Shown here: positions 1 through 9,426 of the stretch, piece after piece
How positions within the stretch are numbered: the first letter of the stretch is position 1
Layout: each line of letters starts with the position of its first letter
Assembly (NCBI RefSeq): GCF_023115355.1
Contig: NZ_CP096023.1
Location: 62,001 to 126,000 of the forward strand
Reading direction: 5' to 3'
DNA from: Halocatena salina
GTDB lineage: Archaea; Halobacteriota; Halobacteria; Halobacteriales; Haloarculaceae
DNA: 64,000 nt
Notes under the pieces: generated by a model
The model's database searches: none
What the model was told of the DNA's origin: nothing
Seen by the model: only the letters and a program-made list of their open reading frames with translations
Made by a program: the position numbers and the translations under genes

Positions 1-2
1 CC

Positions 3-527
3 ATCGTGAATGATGGGTTGCAAGGCCAAACAGTCGGTTTGGGGTTTCTCTTTGCAGGAACGCCAAAGTTCCTCACTGATTCAAAACGAGGGCTGTACAG
101 CTACGAAGCGTTGAAGTCCAGACTGTCTGAGAGCACCTTCGCCTCAGATGAACTTGTAGATATGAGTGGTCCAGTTATCCGTCTCTCCAGTCTAACACAG
201 GAGGATATGTTTGTCCTTCTCCAGAAGCTTCGACACGTTCACGCTGGCGGAAACCCTGAGAACTATGTCGTCCCAGACGAAGCACTGGAAGCTTTCATGC
301 GACATTGCAATGAACAGGTAGGTGCCGCGTATTTCCAAACTCCTCGAAACACAATCAAGGAATTCCTCGGTTTCCTTTCCATCCTTGAGCAGAATCCCCG
401 TGTCTCCTGGGAAGAACTGATCGGAGACATCGACATTGCATCAGATGTTGGCCAAACCACCCAAAGCGAAGAAACCGAGTCCACTGGGAGCGATGAGGAG
501 GATGATCTTGCCAACTTCGAACTGTAG
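3..527 (+). CDS. BrxD-like ATP-binding protein, C-terminal part
   Basis: Only the last ~173 residues lie in the window and the frame is open to the left edge, so the gene starts upstream. The visible part (FAGTPKFLTDSKRGLYSYEAL, a later long helix with YFQTPRNTIKEFLGFLSIL, and an acidic tail ending DDLANFEL) resembles the C-terminal end of the DUF2791 P-loop ATPases called BrxD in BREX defence systems; the Walker A part would lie outside. The partner downstream is an Lhr-like helicase overlapping this gene, the pairing known as brxD-brxHI in type 2 BREX and in related ATPase/helicase modules. Family placement is from memory of motifs and context; I cannot see a BREX methylase or PglZ here. 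Confidence 0.6.
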   Translation: MVNDGLQGQTVGLGFLFAGTPKFLTDSKRGLYSYEALKSRLSESTFASDELVDMSGPVIRLSSLTQEDMFVLLQKLRHVHAGGNPENYVVPDEALEAFMRHCNEQVGAAYFQTPRNTIKEFLGFLSILEQNPRVSWEELIGDIDIASDVGQTTQSEETESTGSDEEDDLANFEL

Positions 528-2754
528 CGACGGTGAAGAGGCTGCTTCACGGACGGCATCCTTCGAACTTCTTCACGAGGACATTCAACGATGGGTTTGG
601 AACCAAGAATGGGACACGCTCCGTTCGATTCAAGAGCAAGCTATTCCCACGGTTGTAGAAGGCGATTCGGATGTTATCCTTTCGGCACCCACGGCATCAG
701 GAAAGACTGAGGCCGCCTTTCTTCCTATCCTCTCACGGATTACTGCCCAACGAGAAACATCTCACAGCCCTAGTTCTGGGTTTGACGTGGTGTATGTCTC
801 TCCATTGAAGGCACTCATCAATGACCAATATGAGCGGCTTCAACACCTTTGTGACGCTTGCGATATACCGGTCCATCGACGGCACGGGGATGTTTCCTCA
901 AGTAAGAAACGGAAGGCGCTCGATGATCCAGATGGCCTTCTTCTCATCACGCCCGAGTCTGTTGAGGCCTTGTTACTCCGTCGGCCAGCGATGTTCCATC
1001 AAGCCTTACAGAACGTCTCGTATATCGTTGTTGATGAAGTACATTCGTTCATTGGAACGCCTCGAGGCAAACAATTACAATCTCTTCTTCATCGCATGGA
1101 AAAGGCGAAAGACGAGCAGATTCCACGCATTGCACTTTCTGCAACGATAGGTGATCCTGATATGACCGCAGAGTTTCTGCGTCCTGGCTCTGGAGGTGAG
1201 GTTGAAATCATCGAATCAGACGACTCCCGTCAGGAGCTCAAACTCTTAGTGAAGGGATATGAGAATCGCAACGATAGAGATGAAGATGGAGACAGTGATG
1301 ACCCATCAGGAACAGTCGTTGATATTGCTGAACATATTTTTACACATCTTCGTGGACAGGACAACCTCGTTTTTGCGAATAGTCGAAGCAACGTTGAGCT
1401 CTATACGGATCTGTTGAAGCGACTTTCAGAGGAAAGAGGTGTCCCGAACGAGTTCCATGCTCACCATGGAAGTCTTTCTAAAGAGATTAGAGAGGCCAGC
1501 GAACGAACTCTGAAAACAGAAAGCTCACCCGCGACTGTTGTCTGCACGACTACGCTCGAATTAGGTATCGATATCGGCTGGATGGACAGTATTAGTCAAG
1601 TTGGCTCCCCACCATCGGTATCCAGTCTACGACAACGACTGGGCCGATCAGGGCGGAATGATGCCCCCGCGATCCTGCGTGTCTATATTCAAGAGCCAGA
1701 GATCGGTGAATCAACGTCTCTTCAGGACACGCTACGACCAGAGCTTGTTCAGACAATCGCGATGGTTGACTTATTGCTCGAAAACTGGTATGAGCCACCG
1801 AACCTTGATGCGCTTGAACTCTCGACATTGATTCAACAGCTCCTCTCTCTCATCGCTGAGTATGGCGGGATCAAAGCAGACACTGCCTACCACACTCTCT
1901 GCAAGAGAGGTCCCTTTGCCAACATTTCAACCACTCAGTTTACGTCTCTTTTGCAGGCACTCGGAAACGAGGAACTCATCAGCCAAGCGGGTGACGGGGA
2001 TCTTATCATGGGATTAGCTGGAGAGAAGCTCACTCGGCACTATGATTTTTATGCCGCATTTTGGAGCCCGGACGAATATCGGCTTGTTGCTGATGAGAAA
2101 ACAATTGGGACGCTTCCAGTTACTAGCCCCTTGATGGAAGGCAGGCTTCTCATCTTTGGTGGACAACGCTGGGAAGTGGAGTCAGTTGACGAAGCCAAGC
2201 AAATTGTGTTCCTACGACAGGCACCCGGGGGCCAAGTTCCGCTATTTGGAGGAGAAGGTCCCATTCTTCACACTCGCGTCCGAGAGAAAATGTACTCGGT
2301 ATACACTGAAACGGATATTCCAAGATACTTAGATTCCGAAGGTATAGGCCTGCTTGAAGAGGGTAGAATCCACTTTGACAGGCTCAATTTAGCGGAGCGA
2401 ACTATCGTTCCACAAGGAAACCACACAGTACTTTTCCTTTGGACAGGAGATCGTATCGTGAATACGATACATGTACTTCTCACACAGATAGGGTTTCAGG
2501 TCTCAAAAACCGGCATGACGCTCCAAATCCGGGACTGCCACCCAGAGAAAGTATTCGAAGAACTTCAGCAAATAGCGGTTACAGAGCCGTCTGAGTCTGC
2601 CCAGCTAGCAGAATGTGTGGAAAACAAAATCGTCGACAAGCACGATCGCTACCTCACCAACGAACTCCTAAATGCAAATTATGCGTCTAAACTATTGGAT
2701 GTACCTGGTGCCTTAGATAGAATCAGTTCGATCGTAGAAGAATCACACCTCTAA
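502..2754 (+). CDS. BrxHI/Lhr-like superfamily 2 helicase
   Basis: A DEAD/DEAH-type ATP-dependent helicase of about 750 residues. Visible motifs in order: Q-like RSIQEQAIPT, Walker A SAPTASGKTEAAF near residue 65, motif Ia VSPLKALINDQ, DEVH box (VVDEVHSF), motif III SATIGD, motif V TTTLELGIDIG and motif VI RQRLGRSGR, followed by a C-terminal region without a recognised nuclease. This is the organisation of Lhr-type helicases, called BrxHI beside brxD in BREX-like clusters. The frame is open from 436, but starts at 436 or 493 would overlap the upstream gene more; ATG 502 leaves a 26-base overlap and translational coupling. It probably acts with the upstream ATPase in phage defence or DNA processing. 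Confidence 0.75.
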   Translation: MILPTSNCSDGEEAASRTASFELLHEDIQRWVWNQEWDTLRSIQEQAIPTVVEGDSDVILSAPTASGKTEAAFLPILSRITAQRETSHSPSSGFDVVYVSPLKALINDQYERLQHLCDACDIPVHRRHGDVSSSKKRKALDDPDGLLLITPESVEALLLRRPAMFHQALQNVSYIVVDEVHSFIGTPRGKQLQSLLHRMEKAKDEQIPRIALSATIGDPDMTAEFLRPGSGGEVEIIESDDSRQELKLLVKGYENRNDRDEDGDSDDPSGTVVDIAEHIFTHLRGQDNLVFANSRSNVELYTDLLKRLSEERGVPNEFHAHHGSLSKEIREASERTLKTESSPATVVCTTTLELGIDIGWMDSISQVGSPPSVSSLRQRLGRSGRNDAPAILRVYIQEPEIGESTSLQDTLRPELVQTIAMVDLLLENWYEPPNLDALELSTLIQQLLSLIAEYGGIKADTAYHTLCKRGPFANISTTQFTSLLQALGNEELISQAGDGDLIMGLAGEKLTRHYDFYAAFWSPDEYRLVADEKTIGTLPVTSPLMEGRLLIFGGQRWEVESVDEAKQIVFLRQAPGGQVPLFGGEGPILHTRVREKMYSVYTETDIPRYLDSEGIGLLEEGRIHFDRLNLAERTIVPQGNHTVLFLWTGDRIVNTIHVLLTQIGFQVSKTGMTLQIRDCHPEKVFEELQQIAVTEPSESAQLAECVENKIVDKHDRYLTNELLNANYASKLLDVPGALDRISSIVEESHL

Positions 2755-2845
2755 CGAAGATATACCTGCTCATCCCTTGTTCACGTACGAAGATTTTCTG
2801 CTAAAGGGCTCGTCCTGAGAGCGTCCCCTTGACTAACAAATAGTT

Positions 2846-3574
2846 CTATTCGAGGAGGTATTGGAAAATTTTGAGCGTTTTTTCGCCATCTTCTGCAAGC
2901 CAGATTCGTTTCTCCTGGCCTCGTCGCTGCTCCTTGATGTAGCCGCGGTCTCGGAGCGGCCGAAGGATCTCTCGATCCACCGGCTTGTACATATTTTTCA
3001 GTTCTTGCCGGTCATACTTCGAAAGCAGCGGGAACTCAGCGTCCTGCACGAATTCGACGATGTCCCCCTTCGTGACCTTATCCTCCGCCTGTTGAATGTA
3101 CTCCATGACCTCAAGGTACTGCTGGTCCGGCAGGCCGATCGGATATGCCGATAGAGTAACCGTATCGTCTACACCCTTGCTAACCGTTTCACCACTGTAC
3201 TCCTCTGCCTTTACATAGTAGGGTTTCGCTCCCGTCCCCATGCACGCAATCATTCCACTGATAGCAGTGATTTTACTGCCTGTAGATAGATTTACAAAGA
3301 TCTCATCATCGATATGCTCGTCAACAATCTCTGCAATCGCCCAGAGCGCACCATACATATCAAAAATATCGCATTCTTTATATTCGAAGGGAATTTCTTC
3401 CTCAGCGAGTGCTTCTTCCACCCTTGTCTGGCACTCATCTCCGTTTTCAGATTTCTCTTCGTGAAGGAGCAGCACTACTTTGTCAGCGTTGTTCTCGATC
3501 GGCGGCTTGTAGATGCGCTCGGTCTCATATCCCTGTGGGGCAACGTGTATTTGCTGTGTCCGATCAAGTCCCAT
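2846..3574 (-). CDS. DUF6293/HFX_2341-like regulator, CARF-like domain plus winged helix
   Basis: About 242 residues from MGLDRTQQIHVAPQGYETER; an upstream ATG at 3598 would add eight residues but the later start fits the family better. The N-terminal half has a Rossmann-like pattern with the glycine/serine signature VNLSTGSKITAISGM, typical of CARF-type ligand-binding folds. The C-terminal half (SKYDRQELKNMYKPVDREILRP, then RDRGYIKEQRRGQEKRIWL) is a winged-helix DNA-binding domain. This matches the haloarchaeal HFX_2341/DUF6293 regulators, distant relatives of Csa3. It is convergent with the BrxD/helicase pair, so a link to that defence module is possible but unproven. The nucleotide ligand, if any, is unknown. 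Confidence 0.7.
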   Translation of the reverse strand: MGLDRTQQIHVAPQGYETERIYKPPIENNADKVVLLLHEEKSENGDECQTRVEEALAEEEIPFEYKECDIFDMYGALWAIAEIVDEHIDDEIFVNLSTGSKITAISGMIACMGTGAKPYYVKAEEYSGETVSKGVDDTVTLSAYPIGLPDQQYLEVMEYIQQAEDKVTKGDIVEFVQDAEFPLLSKYDRQELKNMYKPVDREILRPLRDRGYIKEQRRGQEKRIWLAEDGEKTLKIFQYLLE

Positions 3575-3925
3575 TGATTCTTGGTGAAGAATTGGCAATA
3601 GTTAACTATTGCTAACACACCTCGTGCTGGCTAGAAAGGTCAAGATGTGCTATACTGTAGGAGATGGGGTAGAATCTTCGAGTAGTATTTATGCTTTATA
3701 ACTGCTCTCCGGCTAGTAGTCAGTAAGATGCTGTAACGAACCTAACTACAACTGGCACGCAGACTACAGAATTGCAGACCGCTGCCCGCTGGGACGGGCA
3801 GTGGTCGTCCCCCGACAGCCAAGCAATGTGTAATCTTATGGAACGTCACTCAGTTCATCACGGGATATCCACATAATTGCTTCGGTGGAACGGGGCGTAC
3901 TGCTGAACGCATCAGACACGACTTC
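3575..3925. promoter_or_regulatory. Divergent intergenic region with a short hairpin
   Basis: This spacer separates two diverging genes and should hold both promoters. I see an AT-rich stretch around 3600-3720 suited to archaeal TATA boxes, and a perfect 7-bp inverted repeat, CTGCCCG at 3782-3788 and CGGGCAG at 3795-3801, with a 6-base loop. The hairpin could be a regulatory structure or the end of an upstream transcript. No gene is apparent. Confidence 0.4.
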
Positions 3926-4582
3926 ATGACCAACACAGACCTCGAACGATACGTCCGCACTGAGAAATCGCGGACGAACAGTATTGACGAACAAGTAACG
4001 ATCGCCCACGCGCTGTGGAACGCTGGTATCGGACCAAAACACGATGGCGTCAAACGAACAGACCTAGAGGAGGAGCTTGACCTCGACTTAGACTACAACA
4101 TCGGCACATCTCTCAGCCATCTCAAAGAGATTGACATGATCGAAACCACGACGCCGGCCGGTCCATCTTGGTACGTGATCAGCGAACGCCGAGACACGAT
4201 CATCAACGGCGAGGTTGACGAAACGGCCGCAACTGACATTGAGCGTCTTATTGCCCACATCCAGGACGATAATCTGGCAGACGAGAGCGACGTTCCGGCT
4301 GTTGCAGACGGCGCCGGCGTCACGGTACAAACTGTTGTCGCCGACGAGTTCGACATCACGCCGGAGGCTGTCGAGCAGTTCCTTCGGAAAGGAGATCAGG
4401 TTGAGAAACTGAACAAGGCCATCGACGCCATCGACAAGCATAACGATGTGGATGTCCGTGATGACTACGGCAAGATCATTTTCCGAGCTGCTGCGTACCG
4501 CTACCGGCTGTCGGCGGAGGCCGTCGCTCTGTACGAGCAGGAAAATGAAGAGGACACGGAGGTAGGCGATGCCGATTCGTAG
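3926..4582 (+). CDS. Hypothetical winged-helix-like haloarchaeal protein
   Basis: A 218-residue acidic protein. Residues ~20-85 (ALWNAGIGPKHDGVKRTDLE, then YNIGTSLSHLKEIDMIE) look like a winged helix-turn-helix in which a recognition helix follows a short acidic linker. Residues ~100-180 are helical (IERLIAHIQDD, VEKLNKAIDAIDKHNDVD) and the tail is strongly acidic. I recognise it only as a haloarchaeal hypothetical, possibly a DNA-binding regulator found on mobile replicons. It stands alone, diverging from the DUF6293 regulator. The start at 3926 is the first ATG with good protein character after the intergenic region. Confidence 0.55.
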   Translation: MTNTDLERYVRTEKSRTNSIDEQVTIAHALWNAGIGPKHDGVKRTDLEEELDLDLDYNIGTSLSHLKEIDMIETTTPAGPSWYVISERRDTIINGEVDETAATDIERLIAHIQDDNLADESDVPAVADGAGVTVQTVVADEFDITPEAVEQFLRKGDQVEKLNKAIDAIDKHNDVDVRDDYGKIIFRAAAYRYRLSAEAVALYEQENEEDTEVGDADS

Positions 4583-5069
4583 GACGTTGCGTACGGCCAG
4601 CTAAAGCTCATTGGCCGCATCTGGATCGCTGCCGGTATGCACTGTCGACAGCATTCGAGCTGTTCACCAGCTGCGACAGCAGACCACAGATGATCCCTGG
4701 TGGGAGAATCGTTCACCGTATCTCGCCAGTCCGACGATCAACGGCCTATGTCGTCACTCGTTCGTCGGGTTGAAACTTCTCGGTCGGTATGTAATTGACT
4801 GGATCTTCACGAGGAGACAGATCTGAAGATATACATCATTATCGACTACCAACCCCGATTAATAGGGGCGTCTTCGCGGGGGTACTGATGGATCTTCTTC
4901 CGCATGTATGTCGCTCACATACCTCCGGCAACACTAATATCGAACAGTGACATGTGTGGGATATGCAGTGGCTCGTGATTGACAGATATTCACGCTACCA
5001 GTGAGTGGTTCGCGCGACCGCCCTCTCTGGCCGTAGCGGGCTGCGATGCTGGTAGCGTGAGAACAGACT
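4583..5069. other. Intergenic region, no convincing gene
   Basis: Short open frames occur (for example 4611-4826 on plus) but none has convincing composition or recognisable motifs. An AT-rich segment lies around 4830-4960. The only structured signal is the long inverted repeat listed separately at 4990-5060. Confidence 0.4.
4990..5060. repeat. 12-bp inverted repeat upstream of the 80-aa gene
   Basis: TCACGCTACCAG at 4990-5001 is repeated in perfect reverse complement as CTGGTAGCGTGA at 5049-5060. The 47 bases between are GC-rich. The right arm ends nine bases before the ATG at 5070, so the structure could mask or expose the start of that gene, mark the ends of a small element, or bind a dimeric regulator. 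Confidence 0.5.
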
Positions 5070-5312
5070 ATGGATGAGGCTGAACTACTTCAACGAGAAC
5101 TCCGTGCAGCGCGTGACGAACTGGTCCGCAAACAAGCCCAGCAGAGCGACTGTGAGACTGACTCGGAGAGTCGGCTTCCGCTCATGCCCGACCGCGACGA
5201 AGAGTTCCTTCGGCTCGCTCTGATGAGCGTCGACGACCTCGAAACGCACATCGAACGACTCGAACACGATCTCGAGGATTTCGAGCAGGACTGGACCGAT
5301 CCGGACGAGTAA
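5070..5312 (+). CDS. Small acidic coiled-coil protein, unknown function
   Basis: An 80-residue protein starting MDEAELLQRELRAARDELVR. It is almost entirely predicted helix in two segments (residues 2-25 and 50-75) with heptad-like Leu spacing, so a short coiled coil is likely. It is very acidic, as expected for a haloarchaeal cytoplasmic protein. I do not recognise a family. It stands alone beside a decayed transposase fragment, and a 12-bp inverted repeat ends just upstream of its start. Confidence 0.5.
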   Translation: MDEAELLQRELRAARDELVRKQAQQSDCETDSESRLPLMPDRDEEFLRLALMSVDDLETHIERLEHDLEDFEQDWTDPDE

Positions 5313-5748
5313 AGCACTGGCTGTCGCATCTGTTCGTCTCGATTGCCTGTCTAGTCAGAGTAGCGTCGCACCACCGTCGGACGTTGCGATGGTACTGATG
5401 GGGGACATTCTCATCCCACGCAGAACTCTCGATCACCGGCCCGACGCCGGGCACGATCGGCATATTCTTGCCAACCAGTGACAGTGTGGCGAACTTGTAG
5501 ACTCGCTCTTCAGAGTCATCGATGCCACAGACCTCACTAGGAAAATCTGCTTCAGCGTGGTACGGCTAGGTCGTGATGTCGATCACAACGGTGACCGGTG
5601 GTTGCAAGATTTGGAGGTGATTCATGTCATCGAGAAGATTTGCGATCGACTGTTTGAGAGGCTGTTCTTGTCCATCAATTCGGTCACTCCGACACTCTGG
5701 TATCGTCAGAACCGTCCTCGACAGCGAGAGCGTGGCATACGAGGGCAT
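5313..5748 (-). pseudogene. ISH-type transposase fragment with in-frame stop
   Basis: Read on the minus strand, the frame from 5748 gives a transposase middle section ending PPVTVVIDITT, then TAG at 5566-5568, then continues in the same frame with PYHAEADFPSEVCGIDDSEE and later PIVPGVGPVIESSAWDENVP and HQYHRNVRRWCDATL. The stop sits where the intact transposase at 22298-24037 has Trp in IDITPWP, so a TGG to TAG change explains it. The first catalytic Asp (IDIT) is present; the N-terminal third and the C-terminal DDE residues are missing. No terminal repeats are visible. Confidence 0.75.
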
Positions 5749-6019
5749 CTACTATGAGTGCGGACGTTCACGATATGGGTGTCGATCCGAGAGTTCAAAA
5801 CGGTGTGTGATCGCTTCTGGAGTGCGACGGATGGCCGAGTGACGATCGAATGAGTGAATCCGACAGGATGACATTTTCAAACCCAGAGCTATCGAGAGTT
5901 GTTAGTGGCCAGTACAGCACTGACTGTATCAACCACATATATTTTCGTATCAATATAATATAGATAAATAAATTTAATAGTAAAATACTTATTTTCAACA
6001 CTCAATGATATACCAATAG
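5749..6019 (+). promoter_or_regulatory. AT-rich upstream region of the first STAND gene
   Basis: From about 5925 to 6000 the sequence is strikingly AT-rich (TATATTTTCG, TAATATAGATAAATAAATTT), unlike the surrounding GC-rich DNA, and ends just before the ATG at 6020. It should contain the BRE/TATA promoter of the STAND gene. Such AT-rich promoters are common for horizontally acquired defence genes. Confidence 0.45.
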
Positions 6020-9000
6020 ATGATCGAGTCGATCGGGATAAACCTCGTTGCGACTGGACTCGCATGCGGTGGTGGGATTGGGCTAGATAGGGTCCGAAAA
6101 GCCCTTCTAGAGAAAAAATATTCCAATGATGTAAGTGAATTTACAACAATTTTCACCAATGTTTTAAAGAAAAACATCGAAGATTCGTTTGAGGAGGACG
6201 CTAGAATTGATCTCGCAACCGACGACATCGACTGGACGGCAATCGCCGAAGCGATGGGTAGTCGAACGGTTAGATTCGAAACCGAAACCGAAGCAATTGT
6301 GCGAATATCGACCGGCATCGGTGCAGGACTGCCGGTCGATTACGACTCGAATCCATCCGTGCGGAATGCCGTGGAAACGGCGGTTACGGACGCATTTAGA
6401 TGTATCATTCGAGAGTTCACTGAGCGAATCGCTGGAACTGAGCTGGCAGAACAATTCACGATGGAGACGGCTATCGACCTATCAACTGCTGCCGAATCAA
6501 TCATGAATAGACTCAAAGAAATCGAACGAGATCTGCGGCGACACCGAATCACTTCGCTGGGCAATGCCGGATTCGTCCGCCTGGATCAGTTATACTTCGA
6601 ACGTACCGAGCCGGGAGATCCAGAAAAAGCGTGGCGGACCGGATTCACCCTCGCTGATGTCAGTGCGGGATATGCATTGACCAGAAGACGACCATCGGAC
6701 ACTGACGACGATCGCACGATCGCAGAGGATGTGTACGGTCGCCTGTCGAGTGGTGAACACATCGTCGTGCTTGGTGAGGGAGGAACCGGAAAAAGTACGA
6801 CGTGTAAACAGGTCGCCTGTCGATGGTACGAAGACGAGGAAACCGGTAGCGTTTACTATCGGAGCAGTACAACGACGACGTCGTTCGAAACACCAGCAAC
6901 GCTGCTAAAGTCCATTCGATCAGAAACCGAACCCGTACTCGTTGTGGTGGAGGATGCAACGAGTGGAAGTGCGAGTACCATCTTCGAGGTACTGGCCGCA
7001 GTTAACGACAGCGACAACGTTACCTTTCTCTTCGATGCTCGATACGGCGAGTGGGAGGCCGCATCGGACATCGGACGACACGCGACCTTTGAACAACATC
7101 GACACGAGCTCAGTGTGGTAGAGATACCACCGTTCGATGAACGAGAATGTCAACGAGCGATTGATAAATTCGAATCGTTGACCGAGCGGCCGGTCAACCG
7201 AACCCCATCGCAACTCCACACAGAGATTCAGGACGCCGATATCGGTGGGCCCCTCGTCGTCGCCTATCGGCTCACGGGCCCATCGATCGACACCGACCGA
7301 CCGGTTTCTGCACTCCATTCCGACGTGATCCAGGCATACGAACGGATCAGAGAGTTCGCCGACGGACGTGATCTACCACAGACGGTCGCAGTGATGGTGA
7401 ACGTTCTAAACGCAGCTGGATTACCTGTCGATTCAGCTCTGGTTCACGCACTGGCACAGGACAGAGATGATCATCGGACCATCGATAATACGCTCTCGTT
7501 TCTCGAAGGAATCGCCTTAGAAACAGAGGGGCAGTCGTATCGAACACCCCATCAACTCTGGTCGTCGTTGTATCTCGAACGAACTCTCGAAGAAGCCGGC
7601 GAGCGGATCGCGAGTGATCGATTCGAACGGTCGATCGAAGCGCTCTTTCGAGTGATCGATAGCCCCGAGCGTCGCGAGCAGATTCGTCGATGGGAACGCT
7701 CCGACTCCGAACTGTTCGAAGGAATCGAATCATCACCAGAGGTGAGTGCAGACCGATATCTCGAACAGATAGCTACGATTGGGCGATCACATCCACCACT
7801 TGGAACCCTGTATGGCACGCCGAAAATGTGGCGAGTCACGCTTCCGAAACAATGTTCGGTGCTCGGCTCGGTTCGATGGTATATCAGCCGTGGAAATATC
7901 CATCTCGACCGGGGCGCATTCGAAGCCGCACGCGCCGAATTCGACTGTGCAGAAGAGATAATTACCGGAGCGACGGACGAACTCTCGGAAGCAGAACGGA
8001 GACGGGCAAGGATATTTGGCAAGCGTGGCGTTGTCGCACAGCTCAAAGGGGATCTAGAAGCAGCCGAAGAGTGGTACGAAAAATCACTCACGATACAGGA
8101 AAAGCTCGATATACCGATCGATCGAGCACGGAGCATCACCAATCTTGGCGTTGTTATATATCAACAAGGAGACTTGAGTGCCGCCAAAGAACGGTATGAA
8201 GAGGCGCTGTCGGTCCAGCGGTCGATCGACAACAAGCGTGGACAGGCACGGTGTCTCAGTGGACTTGGACTCATCGCTGCAGAAAGGGGATACTTCGATG
8301 AAGCAGAAGAGTATCATGAAACGGCATTATCTAAACACAGACAAATAGAGGGGCATCACGACGAAACGAGAACACTGAGCACCCCTCGAATGGTCTCCAC
8401 AGAGCGAGAGAACTTAGAAAGCACCAAAGTGTTTAACGAAGCGTGGCTCTCGACACAACACGGCTCAAATGAGAATTTCAACAAAGCGGAGAGTCTCAGC
8501 AATAGAGGGCTAGTTGCACTACGCCGGGAGAGATACGACGAAGCACGTGAGTATCTCGAACGGGCACTTGCTGTCAGACGCGACAGCGGCGATCGACATG
8601 GTGGAGCCAAAACGCTCGGTAATCTCGGTGTCGTTGCCTCAGAACGTGATAATTTATCGGTTGCCGAACAATATCATCGAGAGGCGATCGCTATCAAACG
8701 GGAGATCGGTGATCAACCAGGTCGTGCCCGAAGTCTCGGTAATCTCGGTGTTGTCGCGTTCAAACGAGGAGCACTTGATAAAGCCGAAGCCTATCACGAA
8801 AGTGCTCTCTCGATACACCAAGAAGTAGATGATGGGTATGGAATTGCCAGGAGTTTCACAAATCTCGGAATAATCGCAGCTGAACGGGACGATCTCTCTA
8901 CCGCGAAGCGTTATCATGAAATGGCACTTGAAGTCAATGAAGAGAAAGGTCGACGACACAGAAAAGCTCATTCACTATGTGATATCGCTCGCATCGAACG

Positions 9001-9244
9001 GTCGGAAGGTGATCTCATAACCGCTAGAGAGCGGTTCGAAGCAGCGAGAGAGATATTCAAAGACGACGATCTCGCTCAGTGTGTGTTCATCGGACTTCGC
9101 GACCTCGTCGAGATCTGCTGGACCCTCGATGACATCGAATCGGCGAAGGAATGGTGTCGTGAAGGCATCGAACTCTCGACTGGACGTGGGGCTGAGCCCA
9201 GAAAAGAGTGGTTTGTTGATCAACGCGAAAAGCTCCAGGAATAA
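6020..9244 (+). CDS. STAND-type P-loop ATPase with C-terminal TPR repeats
   Basis: A 1074-residue protein. An N-terminal helical region (1-180) precedes a P-loop NTPase: Walker A GEGGTGKST at about 252-260 and a Walker B-like EPVLVVVEDATS near 305. A winged-helix-like arm follows to about 620. The C-terminal 430 residues are tandem tetratricopeptide repeats (GDLEAAEEWYEKSLTIQEKL, then GNLGVVASERDNLSVAEQYH and similar). This order, N-terminal effector or adaptor, STAND switch, repeat sensor, is that of NLR-like immune proteins including bacterial and archaeal antiviral STANDs. The sensor ligand is unknown. It lies in a defence island with another STAND at 16261. The Met at 6020 directly follows an AT-rich promoter region. 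Confidence 0.75.
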   Translation: MIESIGINLVATGLACGGGIGLDRVRKALLEKKYSNDVSEFTTIFTNVLKKNIEDSFEEDARIDLATDDIDWTAIAEAMGSRTVRFETETEAIVRISTGIGAGLPVDYDSNPSVRNAVETAVTDAFRCIIREFTERIAGTELAEQFTMETAIDLSTAAESIMNRLKEIERDLRRHRITSLGNAGFVRLDQLYFERTEPGDPEKAWRTGFTLADVSAGYALTRRRPSDTDDDRTIAEDVYGRLSSGEHIVVLGEGGTGKSTTCKQVACRWYEDEETGSVYYRSSTTTTSFETPATLLKSIRSETEPVLVVVEDATSGSASTIFEVLAAVNDSDNVTFLFDARYGEWEAASDIGRHATFEQHRHELSVVEIPPFDERECQRAIDKFESLTERPVNRTPSQLHTEIQDADIGGPLVVAYRLTGPSIDTDRPVSALHSDVIQAYERIREFADGRDLPQTVAVMVNVLNAAGLPVDSALVHALAQDRDDHRTIDNTLSFLEGIALETEGQSYRTPHQLWSSLYLERTLEEAGERIASDRFERSIEALFRVIDSPERREQIRRWERSDSELFEGIESSPEVSADRYLEQIATIGRSHPPLGTLYGTPKMWRVTLPKQCSVLGSVRWYISRGNIHLDRGAFEAARAEFDCAEEIITGATDELSEAERRRARIFGKRGVVAQLKGDLEAAEEWYEKSLTIQEKLDIPIDRARSITNLGVVIYQQGDLSAAKERYEEALSVQRSIDNKRGQARCLSGLGLIAAERGYFDEAEEYHETALSKHRQIEGHHDETRTLSTPRMVSTERENLESTKVFNEAWLSTQHGSNENFNKAESLSNRGLVALRRERYDEAREYLERALAVRRDSGDRHGGAKTLGNLGVVASERDNLSVAEQYHREAIAIKREIGDQPGRARSLGNLGVVAFKRGALDKAEAYHESALSIHQEVDDGYGIARSFTNLGIIAAERDDLSTAKRYHEMALEVNEEKGRRHRKAHSLCDIARIERSEGDLITARERFEAAREIFKDDDLAQCVFIGLRDLVEICWTLDDIESAKEWCREGIELSTGRGAEPRKEWFVDQREKLQE

Positions 9245-9426
9245 TTAGCCGTCCTGATTGGCGACCAGAAACTGACGTACTCAGTTTGATCTGTTACTGT
9301 TAATAGATCACCGATCGTTTCTCGGATGGTGGAGAAGCACCACGATACGTACCAAGGCGGCAGCAGCCTGGCTGGACCGTCTGGTCGAGAACGACACTGA
9401 CACGGAAACCGAGAGGAGTTAACCAA

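Noticed and set aside
3782-3801. Rho-independent terminator
   Set aside because: The hairpin is not followed by a T run, and archaeal termination works differently; it is recorded only as a hairpin.
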